DNA from: Flavobacteriales bacterium
GTDB lineage: Bacteria > Bacteroidota > Bacteroidia > Flavobacteriales_E > Vicingaceae
Assembly: GCA_905339165.1 (NCBI GenBank)
Contig: CAJPFH010000035.1
Coordinates: forward strand, 1-64,000
DNA length: 64,000 bases
Reading direction: 5' to 3'
Notes under the pieces: generated by a model
What the model was told of the DNA's origin: nothing
What the model saw: the letters and a program-made list of their open reading frames with translations, nothing else
Database searches by the model: none
Translations under genes and position numbers: made by a program
Part shown: positions 1 to 9,163 of the stretch, one piece after another
Position numbering within the stretch: position 1 is the first letter of the stretch
How the letters are laid out: every line of letters starts with the position of its first letter

Positions 1-1
1 A

Positions 2-487
2 CAAAATCTCGATTCGCTAAACAACAAACAGAACAATAAAATTGACAGTTTAGAAAATGCACTAAACAACCTTGCACAACAGGTACAACAAATGCAAAAT
101 TGCATTAACCAACTTTGCGGAAATAATAATATGAATAACAACAAACAGAACAACGGTGGCAATTCGAATAATCCACAAAACAATGAATTGGGCAACACTA
201 TAAACGTGGAATTAAGCCATGGCGATGCCATTGTGTTAGAACAAAACCTACCTAATCCTTTTGCCGAAAACACCAGTATAAACTATTACATTCCGAAAAA
301 TAATAACTACGCCCAACTTATTTTTACCGATATGCAGGGGCGTATCATCAAAACCGTAGATATTAAACAAAGCGGAAAAGGGCAATTGAAAGTGTATGCC
401 GCCAACTTATCTCAAGGTATTTACCAATACAGCATTGTGGTAGATGGGAAAATAATAGATACAAAAAAGATGCTGGTGGAGAAATAA
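2..487 (+). CDS. C-terminal part of a T9SS-sorted surface protein (5' truncated)
   Basis: The frame is open from base 2 to the TAA ending at 487, so the gene begins before the window. The first ~30 visible residues are a heptad-like N/Q/L-rich coiled coil. An N/G-rich low-complexity linker follows, and the last ~85 residues are a T9SS type A sorting domain: the entry motif NLPNPFAENTSINYYIP and the closing NLSQGIYQYSIVVDG...MLVEK are typical. This arrangement (long N-terminal part, coiled coil, type A tail) is common in Bacteroidota tail-fibre-like or peptidase-S74-like surface proteins, but that N-terminal part is not in the window, so the function is open. The protein would be exported by Sec, then carried across the outer membrane by T9SS. 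A strong hairpin closes the gene. Confidence 0.85.
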   Translation, partial: QNLDSLNNKQNNKIDSLENALNNLAQQVQQMQNCINQLCGNNNMNNNKQNNGGNSNNPQNNELGNTINVELSHGDAIVLEQNLPNPFAENTSINYYIPKNNNYAQLIFTDMQGRIIKTVDIKQSGKGQLKVYAANLSQGIYQYSIVVDGKIIDTKKMLVEK

Positions 488-498
488 TAGCTACTAAT

Positions 499-548
499 CT
501 ACTAAATTAGAAAGGGCTGCTTTAAAGCAGCCCTTTCTAATTTAGTAG
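499..548. terminator. 50-bp perfect palindrome, probable bidirectional terminator
   Basis: Bases 499-523 are the exact reverse complement of 524-548: 25 bp per arm and no spacer, so the tip can only form by breaking the central pairs. The GC core GGGCTGC is flanked by A- and T-rich arms. It begins 11 bases after the stop of the preceding gene. An intrinsic terminator is the likely role. Confidence 0.85.
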
Positions 549-730
549 TAATATAGATATCTTCTTTTTCGGTTTGTTATCCTAAAGTATATGTAAATAT
601 TATGCCATAAAGTTAAAGATTAGATAAGAATACACTATGTTTATAAATACAATTAACTTGTTGGTATTTATTACTCCTTTTATAAACTTCTTCAACTATT
701 ATTCCATTCATTTGTTTTACAAATTCTGCA

Positions 731-1753
731 ATGCAAATTCTGGCAAAAAAATATATGCTTCGGTTTAACCAAACATTTCGAATAGCTGCCGGAAGCAGAA
801 ATACAACCGAAACCGTTTTACTTAGTTTATCGCACAATAAAATTATTGCCTACGGACAAGCCTCTTTACCTCCCTATTTAACCGAAAATGCAGAAAGCGT
901 ATTGGCATTTATAAAATGTGTTGATGATAAATTATTAGAGCAAATGGATTACCCGCATGCCGTTGCATATATTTCTCAACTAAAAGAAAATAATTATGCT
1001 GCAAAAGCTGCATTAAATATGGCATTAACCGACCTCTATGCCAAGCTACACCAAATTCCTGTTTATAAACTGCTAAACCTACCTTGTCCGACATGCAAAA
1101 CTGCTTTTACCATTAGCATTGGCAATTATGATGAAACGCTGAACGAAATAAAAAAACATGCCCCTTCACATTTATTAAAAATAAAAATGGGAAGCCATTT
1201 TGATGATGAAATGCTTCGGGCTATTTCTGAAGCTAGGCATCCTAATTTTTTTGTAGATGTGAATGCCGGTTGGAAATCATATCAAGAAGCATACGATAAA
1301 ACAAACCACTTATACGAAGCGGGATGTATATTAATTGAACAGCCATTACCTGTAAACATGATTGAAGAAACCGCATTACTTAAAGAAACATCGCCCCTTT
1401 GCGTAGTAGCCGATGAATCCGTTAAAACAAGTGTCGATGTAGAACGATTAAAAAATGTATTTAGTGGTATTAACATCAAACTAATGAAATGCGGAAGTTT
1501 TCAGGAAGCAATTGCCATGGCCCATCTTGCCAAAAAGTATAATATGCAGGTATTGTTAGGCTCAATGGCCGAATCTACTTTGGCTGTTACCGCTACTGCA
1601 CATCTTGCCTCTATTGCAGAATGGCATGATTTAGACGCTCCCCTAATGATTCAAAACGATCCGTTTGATGGAATTTCATACACAGAAAATGCTGTTACAC
1701 TCCCCTCTACCTCAGGTATTGGAGCTACCCCCAATTTATTATTTCCGCTTTAA
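731..1753 (+). CDS. Dipeptide epimerase, enolase superfamily (MR/MLE)
   Basis: 340 aa, normal for L-Ala-D/L-Glu epimerase-type enzymes. All landmarks of the enolase-superfamily barrel are visible: the K-x-K pair (K150, K152 in LLKIKMGS), metal ligands D176 (in FFVDVNAGW), E203 (in LIEQPLP) and D228 (in VVADES), and the second catalytic lysine K250 (INIKLMKCG). Dipeptide epimerases have Lys on both faces of the active site, which fits K152 and K250. The likely reaction is epimerisation of a dipeptide alpha-carbon, for example in peptidoglycan peptide recycling; substrate identity cannot be read from sequence. An OSBS or muconate cycloisomerase role is less likely, since no menaquinone gene adjoins it. 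An alternative start is Met9. Monocistronic. Confidence 0.8.
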   Translation: MQILAKKYMLRFNQTFRIAAGSRNTTETVLLSLSHNKIIAYGQASLPPYLTENAESVLAFIKCVDDKLLEQMDYPHAVAYISQLKENNYAAKAALNMALTDLYAKLHQIPVYKLLNLPCPTCKTAFTISIGNYDETLNEIKKHAPSHLLKIKMGSHFDDEMLRAISEARHPNFFVDVNAGWKSYQEAYDKTNHLYEAGCILIEQPLPVNMIEETALLKETSPLCVVADESVKTSVDVERLKNVFSGINIKLMKCGSFQEAIAMAHLAKKYNMQVLLGSMAESTLAVTATAHLASIAEWHDLDAPLMIQNDPFDGISYTENAVTLPSTSGIGATPNLLFPL

Positions 1754-1868
1754 TTTTCACGTTGCAAATACGCTACAATAGCCAGAGAATTGCATTTACA
1801 AAGTATTTATTAAACTCGGCCGGTTAATTACTTTCTACTTTATACTCCCTATAAAGCAAAGCAAAAAA

Positions 1869-1876
1869 TATATTTG
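1869..1876 (+). promoter_or_regulatory. -7 box TAnnTTTG for the PhoH-family gene
   Basis: The sequence is TATATTTG, a full match to the Bacteroidota -7 consensus, 33 bases before the ATG at 1910. Its last three bases are the TTG that would be the start of the longest open frame, which argues against that start. No clear -33 TTTG was seen. Confidence 0.5.
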
Positions 1877-1909
1877 TTCTATACAAACATCAAAAACCAA
1901 ATACATCAC

Positions 1910-3256
1910 ATGGTTGCACGTAAAGAAACTAAAAAAGAAAAAAAAATATTTGTATTCGATACCTCTGTAATACTGCACGACCATCACTCTATTTTTAATT
2001 TCGAAGAACACGATATTGCTATACCCATTACCGTATTGGAAGAATTAGACAACTTTAAACGTGGTAACGACACCAAAAATTTTGAAGCCCGAGAATTTAT
2101 AAGAAAACTCGATAAACTTTCTGAAGGCCATACCATGCAAGATTGGATACCTATAGACGGAAACAGAAAGGGCAAATTTAAAGTCATAATGAGTGCCGAA
2201 AAACTAAAAGTAAATGCCGAATTTGTTTTTCAAGACCGAAAACCCGATCACAAAATTTTAAACGCAGCACTCTCCTTAAAAGAACTGGAACCCAAACGCA
2301 AAGTAATTCTTGTTACCAAAGATATTAACTTGCGACTAAAAGCGAAAGCACTAAATCTTACAGCCGAAGATTACGAAACAGGAAAAATAAAAGACGTTAA
2401 AAACCTTTACACAGGAAGAGATACCATTGAAAATATTGACAGTGAAATTATCAGAAAAATTTTTACCGAAGGTTTTGTAGAAGATTATTCTTTCATGAAA
2501 AATGAAATAGAAAATAATCATTACTACATTTTAAAAAACGGTAAGTCTTCCTCATTAGCTTTTTATAACCCAGTAACCGATAGAATTGAAAGAGTAGATA
2601 AACAATATGTTTATGGAATAAAACCCCGCAATGCAGAGCAAACATTCGCCATACATTCTATTTTAAATCCCGACATTAAACTGGTAACCATACAAGGAGT
2701 AGCAGGAACCGGTAAAACCCTGCTGGCTCTGGCCAGTTCTTTAGAACAAGCCAATAAATTTCATCAAATTATTTTAGCCCGCCCCATTGTGCCATTAAGC
2801 AACAAAGACATTGGTTACCTGCCCGGAGATATTAAAGACAAAATTGGCCCCTATATGGAACCCCTGTGGGATAACCTAAAATTTATTAAAAACCAGTTTG
2901 GTGACAATGAAAAAAAGAGTTTACAAATTCAGGAAATGGAAAAAAATGAAAAAATTATTATTACTCCCTTAGCATACATCAGAGGCCGAAGTTTATCAAA
3001 CATTATTTTTATTGTTGATGAAGCACAAAATTTAACTCCACACGAAGTAAAAACAATCATTACAAGAGCTGGAGAAAACACTAAAATAATATTTACCGGA
3101 GACGTGAGACAGATAGACACCCCTTACCTTGACGAACAAAGTAACGGACTCTCTTACATTATAGATAAATTGAAAGGAAATAAATTGGTGGCACATGTTA
3201 CCCTAGAGAAAGGGGAGCGATCGGAATTAGCCAATTTAGCCAACGAACTTATGTAA
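1910..3256 (+). CDS. PhoH family protein with N-terminal PIN domain
   Basis: 448 aa from the ATG at 1910. Residues ~12-140 form a PIN RNase domain (FVFDTSVILHD with its acidic residue, then VLEELDNFK and later VILVTKDINLRLKA). Residues ~235-445 form a PhoH ATPase domain with Walker A GVAGTGKT and Walker B IIFIVDEAQN, followed by FTGDVRQID. PIN-PhoH proteins (PhoH2/YlaK type) act as ATP-dependent RNA helicase/RNases. The frame extends upstream to a TTG at 1874, but that TTG is the end of a -7 promoter box, so I start at 1910. The stop lies one base from the stop of the convergent gene. Confidence 0.9.
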   Translation: MVARKETKKEKKIFVFDTSVILHDHHSIFNFEEHDIAIPITVLEELDNFKRGNDTKNFEAREFIRKLDKLSEGHTMQDWIPIDGNRKGKFKVIMSAEKLKVNAEFVFQDRKPDHKILNAALSLKELEPKRKVILVTKDINLRLKAKALNLTAEDYETGKIKDVKNLYTGRDTIENIDSEIIRKIFTEGFVEDYSFMKNEIENNHYYILKNGKSSSLAFYNPVTDRIERVDKQYVYGIKPRNAEQTFAIHSILNPDIKLVTIQGVAGTGKTLLALASSLEQANKFHQIILARPIVPLSNKDIGYLPGDIKDKIGPYMEPLWDNLKFIKNQFGDNEKKSLQIQEMEKNEKIIITPLAYIRGRSLSNIIFIVDEAQNLTPHEVKTIITRAGENTKIIFTGDVRQIDTPYLDEQSNGLSYIIDKLKGNKLVAHVTLEKGERSELANLANELM

Positions 3257-3257
3257 T

Positions 3258-3902
3258 TTATTTCAGAGAAGTACTGGTATATTTTTCTTCCAACATCTGA
3301 ACGATTCGTTCTATCATTTCGTCTTCTTCATCGTGCTCCGGATCGAACTGCATTTTTAAGTTTGTACCACAAATGCGGGCGATGCTTTGCCAAAAAAAAG
3401 CAGAAAAACTACCTCGCAACTCTTTAATCAAATCGTACGAAGTATTTTGAGTTTCCCTGTCTATTAAACGAATTAGTATTAAAGCCTGTGTAACGGTAAG
3501 GTTCCTCATTTCTCCATCAAACTCCTCTTTTAAATCGGCCTCTACCTTTTTCATTAACAACTTACGCTCTCTTTCGCTTAACTTCTCCATTAAATCATTA
3601 TAGTAGCGTAATCGCTCTCCAACAACGCGAGCATAAGGATACACTTTCTCTACATGCCATTTCAACCGCAAAAACTTTTTGTCCATTTTTTTATTGTTAT
3701 AAGGCCTATACGATACCACTCGAAAAGGTTCTAAAACAACCATAGGCACTGTATCTCCGTTTATTATAAACGCCCTTACCACCATTCCGTTTTTAACTAT
3801 AGATTCATATTCGGTTGCCTGCTGTGCATACAAAGGGGTATAACTGTGCATCAGCAAACCCATCAGTACCACAATTATGTTAATATGCACTAGCCTTTTC
3901 AT
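3258..3902 (-). CDS. DUF4294 family exported protein
   Basis: 214 aa. The first ~26 residues are a Sec signal peptide (hydrophobic IIVVLMGLLMHSYTPLYA, cleavage before QQATEY). The mature part matches DUF4294, a Bacteroidota family of unknown role, with the recognisable SYRPYNNKKMDKKFLRLKW and VEKVYPYARVVGERLRYYN segments. The C-terminal half is highly charged and helical, rich in E/K, ending with an acidic stretch (DPEHDEEDEM). It probably resides in the periplasm. Convergent with the PhoH gene with no room for a separate terminator. I know no function for this family. Confidence 0.8.
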   Translation of the reverse strand: MKRLVHINIIVVLMGLLMHSYTPLYAQQATEYESIVKNGMVVRAFIINGDTVPMVVLEPFRVVSYRPYNNKKMDKKFLRLKWHVEKVYPYARVVGERLRYYNDLMEKLSERERKLLMKKVEADLKEEFDGEMRNLTVTQALILIRLIDRETQNTSYDLIKELRGSFSAFFWQSIARICGTNLKMQFDPEHDEEDEMIERIVQMLEEKYTSTSLK

Positions 3903-4007
3903 ATTGTTTGAGATAAACAGAACTTTAGCTTCGATTTTTATATGTACATTTCCCGAATAAAGTTACGTTATTATAACACTAAAATTGTTAAATATTCCTT
4001 ATTATTT

Positions 4008-4766
4008 ATGAACGAACAAGATTTATACCAACTATTGGAAGATAAATACGACCAATATAACCGCAAACGTTTTATTGAAACCGACCCTATCTCCGTTCCT
4101 CACCTTTTTTCAAAAAAAGAAGATATTGAAATAGCTGGTTTTTTTGCTGCTACACTCGCTTGGGGGCAACGTTCTACCATTATTAAAAACACCAAAAAGT
4201 TAATGCAGTACATGGACATGACTCCCTATGATTTTATTTTAAACCACAGCAAACCCGAATTAAAACCTTTTCAAAAGTTTGTTCATCGCACTTTTAATGC
4301 CCAAGACACCCTGTTTTTCATCCATTCATTAAAAAATATTTATACTCATCACAAAGGTTTAGAAAATGCATTCTCTCTGACTAATGGTTCTATACCGGAG
4401 AAAATAAATCATTTCCGCAACCTCTTTTTAATAAAAAAACTAGAAAGCAGAACCGCCAAACATATATCGAACCCCCTAATCGGTTCGGCCGCCAAACGCA
4501 TTAATATGTATTTACGGTGGATGGTTAGAAATGATAAACGAGGAGTTGATTTTGGCCTTTGGAAAAAAATAAAACCTTCGGAACTTTTCTGCCCCTTAGA
4601 TGTACACTCCGGAAGAGTAGCCAGAAAACTAGGCCTCCTGCATACCAAACAAAACAACTGGAAGGCGGTAGAAGAACTTACTCTTAAACTAAAAACATTT
4701 CATCCGAACGACCCCATACGCTACGATTTTGCTCTTTTCGGATTAGGTGCTTTTGAAAATTTTTAA
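4008..4766 (+). CDS. TIGR02757 / DUF2400 family protein
   Basis: 252 aa from the ATG at 4008; the open frame reaches back to 3942, but family members begin near the MNEQDLYQLLEDKY segment. Family landmarks are DPISVPHLFSKKEDIEIAGFFAATLAWGQR near the N-terminus and FCPLDVHSGRVARKLGLL plus DPIRYDFALFGLGAFE at the C-terminus. The latter resembles the helix-hairpin-helix/GPD region of endonuclease III-like glycosylases, so a DNA- or nucleic-acid-related role is a reasonable inference, not a demonstrated one. Divergent from the DUF4294 gene. Confidence 0.8.
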   Translation: MNEQDLYQLLEDKYDQYNRKRFIETDPISVPHLFSKKEDIEIAGFFAATLAWGQRSTIIKNTKKLMQYMDMTPYDFILNHSKPELKPFQKFVHRTFNAQDTLFFIHSLKNIYTHHKGLENAFSLTNGSIPEKINHFRNLFLIKKLESRTAKHISNPLIGSAAKRINMYLRWMVRNDKRGVDFGLWKKIKPSELFCPLDVHSGRVARKLGLLHTKQNNWKAVEELTLKLKTFHPNDPIRYDFALFGLGAFENF

Positions 4767-4882
4767 CATTATTTAAGACTTTACCATGCTTAATTAATTC
4801 TAAGAAATAGGAATTTCACGTTCTAAAAAAAGGACCTTTTTTATTTACAAAAATTACAATTGCTTTTAGCCTTAGTAATGTT

Positions 4883-4890
4883 TAACTTTG
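4883..4890 (+). promoter_or_regulatory. guaB promoter, -7 box TAACTTTG with a -33 TTG
   Basis: TAACTTTG matches TAnnTTTG. A TTG at 4860-4862 lies 20 bases upstream, the expected -33/-7 spacing in Bacteroidota. The guaB ATG follows 19 bases after the box. Confidence 0.7.
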
Positions 4891-4909
4891 TCCACTGTAA
4901 AAAAAAGTC

Positions 4910-6379
4910 ATGAATGTCGATTCCAACAAATTTATAGGCGAAGGTTTAACATACGATGATGTATTATTATTACCCGCATATTCCGAAATACTACCTCGGG
5001 AAGTAAGTATTGCAAGCCACTTTACCAAAAACATAAAATTAAATACCCCCATTGTGTCGGCCGCAATGGATACAGTTACCGAATCGGCTCTCGCCATAGC
5101 TCTCGCCCAAGAAGGTGGCATTGGCGTGTTACATAAAAACATGAGCATTGCCGAACAAGCCGAACAGGTTAGGAAAGTAAAGCGTTCTGAAAGCGGAATG
5201 ATACAGGACCCTATCACTCTCAGTATTGAATCGACCATAGGCGATGCCCTGCAAATAATGAAAGAATACAAAATAGGAGGAATACCGGTAATAAACCAAC
5301 AAAACGATTTAGTAGGCATTGTTACCAATCGGGATTTACGCTTTGAAAAAGATATGAAAAAGCCTGTAAAAGAAGTAATGACCTCCGAAAACATAGTTAC
5401 AGCACAAGAAGGAACTGATTTAAAAAAAGCTGAAGAAATTCTTCAGAACCATAAAATAGAAAAATTACCCGTGGTAGATAAGAACAACAAATTGGTAGGT
5501 CTTATCACATTTAAAGATATAATGAAACTTAAGCTTAAACCAAATGCTTGCAAAGATAATTTAGGCCGGCTGAGAGTGGCGGCAGCCGTTGGTATTACTG
5601 CCGATGTTTTAGAACGAGTAGAAGCTCTTGTAAAATCGGGAGTGGACGCAATTGTAATAGACACTGCACACGGACACACCAAAGGAGTGGTTGATACGCT
5701 CAAAAAAGTAAAATCGAAATTTAAGGGATTAGAAGTGGTTGTTGGAAATATAGCTACTGCAGAAGCTGCCAAATATTTAACCGAAGCAGGTGCAGATGCT
5801 GTGAAGGTAGGTATAGGGCCAGGGTCTATCTGTACCACACGCGTTATTGCAGGTGTAGGAGTACCCCAACTTTCGGCCATAATGATGGTAGCAGAAGCAT
5901 TAAAGGGTACTGGCATCCCCATTATAGCAGACGGAGGTATTCGATTTAGTGGAGATGTTGTAAAAGCTTTAGCCGCAGGAGCCGATACCGTAATGATGGG
6001 TTCTGTTTTTGCCGGATTAGAAGAATCTCCGGGAGAGACCATTATTTATGAAGGGCGGAAATTTAAAGGCTATCGAGGCATGGGCTCTATTGACGCTATG
6101 CAGAAAGGCTCGAAAGATCGCTACTTTCAAGACGTTGAAGACGATATTCAAAAACTCGTTCCTGAAGGAATTTCAGGAAGAGTACCCTATAAAGGAAAAT
6201 TAAGCGAAGTGATTTACCAAATGATTGGCGGATTACGAGCAGGTATGGGATACTGCGGTGCTAAAAATATTGATAGCCTTAAAAAAGCCCGCTTTATAAA
6301 AATTTCTCATGCAGGATACGTAGAAAGTCACCCACATAATATTACCATTACACGCGAAGCACCTAATTATTCAAGATAA
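4910..6379 (+). CDS. guaB: IMP dehydrogenase
   Basis: 489 aa, full length. It converts IMP to XMP with NAD+, the committed step of GMP synthesis. The N-terminus has the family motif GLTYDDVLLLPAYSE. Two CBS domains are inserted at about residues 95-210. The catalytic loop GIGPGSICTTR carries the nucleophile Cys308. The substrate-site segment IIADGGIRFSGDVVKALAAGAD and the flap region KGYRGMGS are intact. It has its own promoter and is followed after 10 bases by the parvulin gene, so the two are probably co-transcribed. Nothing odd. Confidence 0.98.
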   Translation: MNVDSNKFIGEGLTYDDVLLLPAYSEILPREVSIASHFTKNIKLNTPIVSAAMDTVTESALAIALAQEGGIGVLHKNMSIAEQAEQVRKVKRSESGMIQDPITLSIESTIGDALQIMKEYKIGGIPVINQQNDLVGIVTNRDLRFEKDMKKPVKEVMTSENIVTAQEGTDLKKAEEILQNHKIEKLPVVDKNNKLVGLITFKDIMKLKLKPNACKDNLGRLRVAAAVGITADVLERVEALVKSGVDAIVIDTAHGHTKGVVDTLKKVKSKFKGLEVVVGNIATAEAAKYLTEAGADAVKVGIGPGSICTTRVIAGVGVPQLSAIMMVAEALKGTGIPIIADGGIRFSGDVVKALAAGADTVMMGSVFAGLEESPGETIIYEGRKFKGYRGMGSIDAMQKGSKDRYFQDVEDDIQKLVPEGISGRVPYKGKLSEVIYQMIGGLRAGMGYCGAKNIDSLKKARFIKISHAGYVESHPHNITITREAPNYSR

Positions 6380-6389
6380 AAAATAACCT

Positions 6390-8336
6390 ATGAAAAAGTT
6401 TAAATTATTTCTATTCCTGTTGCCCTTATCGTTGATTGCACAAAACAACGACCCCGTATTACTAACTATTTCCGGAAAAGAAGTTAAACTCTCCGAGTTT
6501 GAAGCCATTTACAACAAGAATAATTCTAAGGAAGCCAAAAGCCCTCAGGCTTTAATGGAATATATGGATTTATTCATAAATTTTAAACTAAAAGTATTAG
6601 AAGCCGAAAAAGAAGGTATAGACACCACTGTCGCCTTCAAAAACGAACTAATGGGCTATCGTAAACAATTAGCACAACCCTACCTCTCAGATAAAGATGC
6701 CAATGAAGGATTAATGAAAGAAGCATACGAGCGAATGAAATGGGATATAAAAGCAAGCCATATTTTAATTCGTGTTGATGCCGATGCCGCCCCCAAAGAT
6801 ACCTTAGAAGCATACAATAAAATTTCAAAAATCAGAAAAGAAATAATGGCCGGAAAAACCTTTGAAAAAGCAGCCAAAGAATACACCGAAGATCCTTCGG
6901 GCAAAGAAAACGGAGGCGATTTAGGCTACTTTACAGTATTCTACATGGTATACCCGTTTGAATCGGCCGCTTATAATACGAAAGTAGGAGGCGTTTCACA
7001 ACCGGTACGTACAAAATTCGGATACCACCTCATTAATGTAACCGACAAAAGACCCGCAGCAGGAAGCATTAAAGTAGCCCATATTATGATTAAAGCTCCT
7101 GCCGACTTTTCTAATGAAGAAAAAGAGCGGGCTAAGCAAGCTATAAACGATATTTATACAAAATTAAAAGCCGGTGAAAAATTTGAAGATTTAGCGGCCA
7201 AATTTTCCGATGATAAAGCCTCAGCTAATAAAGGCGGAGAATTAGCCCCATTTGGAACAGGTCGCATGGTACCTGAATTTGAAAATGCAGCCTTTGCCTT
7301 GGCTAACAACGGAGATTATTCTGCCCCTGTTCAAACCGACTTTGGCTGGCACATCATTAAACGTATAGAAAAATTTGGAATAAAACCATACGATGAAGTA
7401 AAAAACGAAATCAAAAACAAAGTTACACGCGACTCCAGAGCAGAAGTTTCTAAACAACAATTTGTAAACAAGTTAAAAAAACAATACACTCTCAAAGAAT
7501 ACCCAAAAAACAAAATAGATGTAGAAAAAGCCATCGATAATACATTCTTTGAAGGAAAATGGACGATGCCTGAAATTGCAAGTACTATGGCTAAACCACT
7601 TTTTGATTTAGAAAAGAAAACCTATACCCAACGCGATTTACTTAACTTTATGGGAGCCCGCCAAACCCGAAGGCCCGTTATAAGCAAAACAGAGGTGGTA
7701 AACCAACAATACAATGAATTTTTAGAAGCTAAAATATTGGAATTAGAAGATGAAAATTTAGAAAAAAAATATCCTGAATTCCGCATGTTACTACAAGAAT
7801 ACAAGGACGGAATTATGCTTTTTGAAATTACAGACCAAAAAGTATGGAGCAAAGCTGTTAAAGACTCGGCAGGGTTAGAAAACTTTTATAAAACCATTAA
7901 CCAAAAATATCTGTACGATGAGCGAGCAAATGCTGTAGTATACACTTGTGCCAATCAAACCGTAGCCGATAATGCACGGAAACTGATTTTGAAAAACGAA
8001 AAAAAAGGCATCAATTCTGAACAGGTTTTAAAAATAATAAATAAGAAAAACGCAGAAAACATTAAAGCAGAAAACGGATTATTTGCCAAAGGCGAAAACC
8101 CTTTTTTAAATCATGATGAATGGAAAAAAGGACTTACAAAAAATATTCCTAGCAACAACAAAATTGTGTTTGTTCATATAAAAGAAATTGTTCCCCCCTC
8201 ACCTAAACCCTTAAAAGAGGTAAGAGGTTTGGTAACTTCCGAATATCAAAATCACCTAGAAAAAGAGTGGATACAAAACATTCGCTCCAAATACAAGGTA
8301 ACAGTAAATGCAGAAGTGTTACAAAAAATAAAGTAA
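6390..8336 (+). CDS. Periplasmic peptidylprolyl isomerase, double parvulin (SurA/PpiD-like)
   Basis: 648 aa with a signal peptide (MKKFKLFLFLLPLSLIA, cut before QNND). The N-terminal ~115 residues resemble the SurA/PpiD chaperone region. Two PpiC rotamase domains follow at ~117-225 and ~228-330; each has the ASHILI/VAHIMI opening, the GGDLGYF/GGELAPFGTG loop and the FGYHLI/FGWHII closing strand. The C-terminal ~300 residues are a helical and mixed region common in Bacteroidota homologues. It probably helps outer-membrane protein folding. A hairpin terminator follows the stop. Confidence 0.88.
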   Translation: MKKFKLFLFLLPLSLIAQNNDPVLLTISGKEVKLSEFEAIYNKNNSKEAKSPQALMEYMDLFINFKLKVLEAEKEGIDTTVAFKNELMGYRKQLAQPYLSDKDANEGLMKEAYERMKWDIKASHILIRVDADAAPKDTLEAYNKISKIRKEIMAGKTFEKAAKEYTEDPSGKENGGDLGYFTVFYMVYPFESAAYNTKVGGVSQPVRTKFGYHLINVTDKRPAAGSIKVAHIMIKAPADFSNEEKERAKQAINDIYTKLKAGEKFEDLAAKFSDDKASANKGGELAPFGTGRMVPEFENAAFALANNGDYSAPVQTDFGWHIIKRIEKFGIKPYDEVKNEIKNKVTRDSRAEVSKQQFVNKLKKQYTLKEYPKNKIDVEKAIDNTFFEGKWTMPEIASTMAKPLFDLEKKTYTQRDLLNFMGARQTRRPVISKTEVVNQQYNEFLEAKILELEDENLEKKYPEFRMLLQEYKDGIMLFEITDQKVWSKAVKDSAGLENFYKTINQKYLYDERANAVVYTCANQTVADNARKLILKNEKKGINSEQVLKIINKKNAENIKAENGLFAKGENPFLNHDEWKKGLTKNIPSNNKIVFVHIKEIVPPSPKPLKEVRGLVTSEYQNHLEKEWIQNIRSKYKVTVNAEVLQKIK

Positions 8337-8356
8337 TAACCCAAATAATCTCTCAC

Positions 8357-8386
8357 AAAAAGCAGCATGAATAATGCTGCTTTTTT
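8357..8386 (+). terminator. Intrinsic terminator after the guaB-parvulin pair
   Basis: A 12-bp stem (8357-8368 with 8374-8385) around a 5-base loop, with GC core GCAGC and a run of six T. It lies 20 bases after the parvulin stop and before ubiE. Confidence 0.85.
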
Positions 8387-8399
8387 ATATCAATGAATA

Positions 8400-9122
8400 A
8401 TGAATGTTGTTCCTTACAAAGAAAGCCAAGACAGTAAAAAAGAACAGGTAGCCGACATGTTCAACAACATCTCGCACCGCTACGATATGCTAAATCATTT
8501 GCTCTCATTTGGAATTGATAGGATATGGAGAAAAAAAACCATTAAGCAACTAGAAAAGTTACGTCCTAAAACTATTTTAGATGTAGCCACAGGAACCGGA
8601 GATTTAGCCATCGAAGCACTACATTTAAATCCCGAAAAAATTATAGGTATCGATATTTCAGAAGGCATGCTGCAATTTGCCGAAAAAAAAATTAAAGCAA
8701 AAAAACTAGAAACCAAAATATCCTTTCAGTTGGCCGATTCTGAAAAAATACCTTTTGCAGAAAATAGTTTTGATGCCTGCACTGTAGCCTTTGGAGTAAG
8801 AAACTTCGAAAACCTAGAAACAGGGCTCTCTGAAATGTGCCGGGTTACCAAAAAAAACGGCAAAGTAGTAATACTGGAATTTTCTAAACCTAAAAACTTT
8901 CCGGTAAAAAATATTTACAATTTTTACTTTAAACACATCTGTCCGCTAATAGGAAAAGCCATTTCAAAAGATAGTTTTGCATATACTTACTTGTACGATT
9001 CAGTAAATGCCTTTCCGGAAGGCAAGGACTTTACCAGCATAATGAAAAAATGCCATTTTACCGAAACGCAAACTATTCCGCTTATGTTTGGAATTGCAAC
9101 CATATACATTGGCAAAAAATAA
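8400..9122 (+). CDS. ubiE: Demethylmenaquinone methyltransferase
   Basis: 240 aa. It methylates demethylmenaquinone with SAM, the last step of menaquinone synthesis, the likely respiratory quinone here. Motifs: VADMFNNISHRYDMLNHLLS at the N-terminus, SAM motif I LDVATGTGDLAIEA, and the family signature AFGVRNFENLETGLSEM. The C-terminal YTYLYDSVNAFPEG segment is also typical. It is followed by porT, the neighbour seen in many Bacteroidota. The name menG would be equally right. Confidence 0.96.
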   Translation: MNVVPYKESQDSKKEQVADMFNNISHRYDMLNHLLSFGIDRIWRKKTIKQLEKLRPKTILDVATGTGDLAIEALHLNPEKIIGIDISEGMLQFAEKKIKAKKLETKISFQLADSEKIPFAENSFDACTVAFGVRNFENLETGLSEMCRVTKKNGKVVILEFSKPKNFPVKNIYNFYFKHICPLIGKAISKDSFAYTYLYDSVNAFPEGKDFTSIMKKCHFTETQTIPLMFGIATIYIGKK

Positions 9123-9163
9123 AACCTGATTAAATCCGTTATTTGGGCGACTATAAACTAACA

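Noticed and set aside
5443-6042. 199-codon open frame antisense to guaB
   Set aside because: guaB is certain and complete; the frame shows Ser/Thr/Ala-rich shadow composition and no motif.
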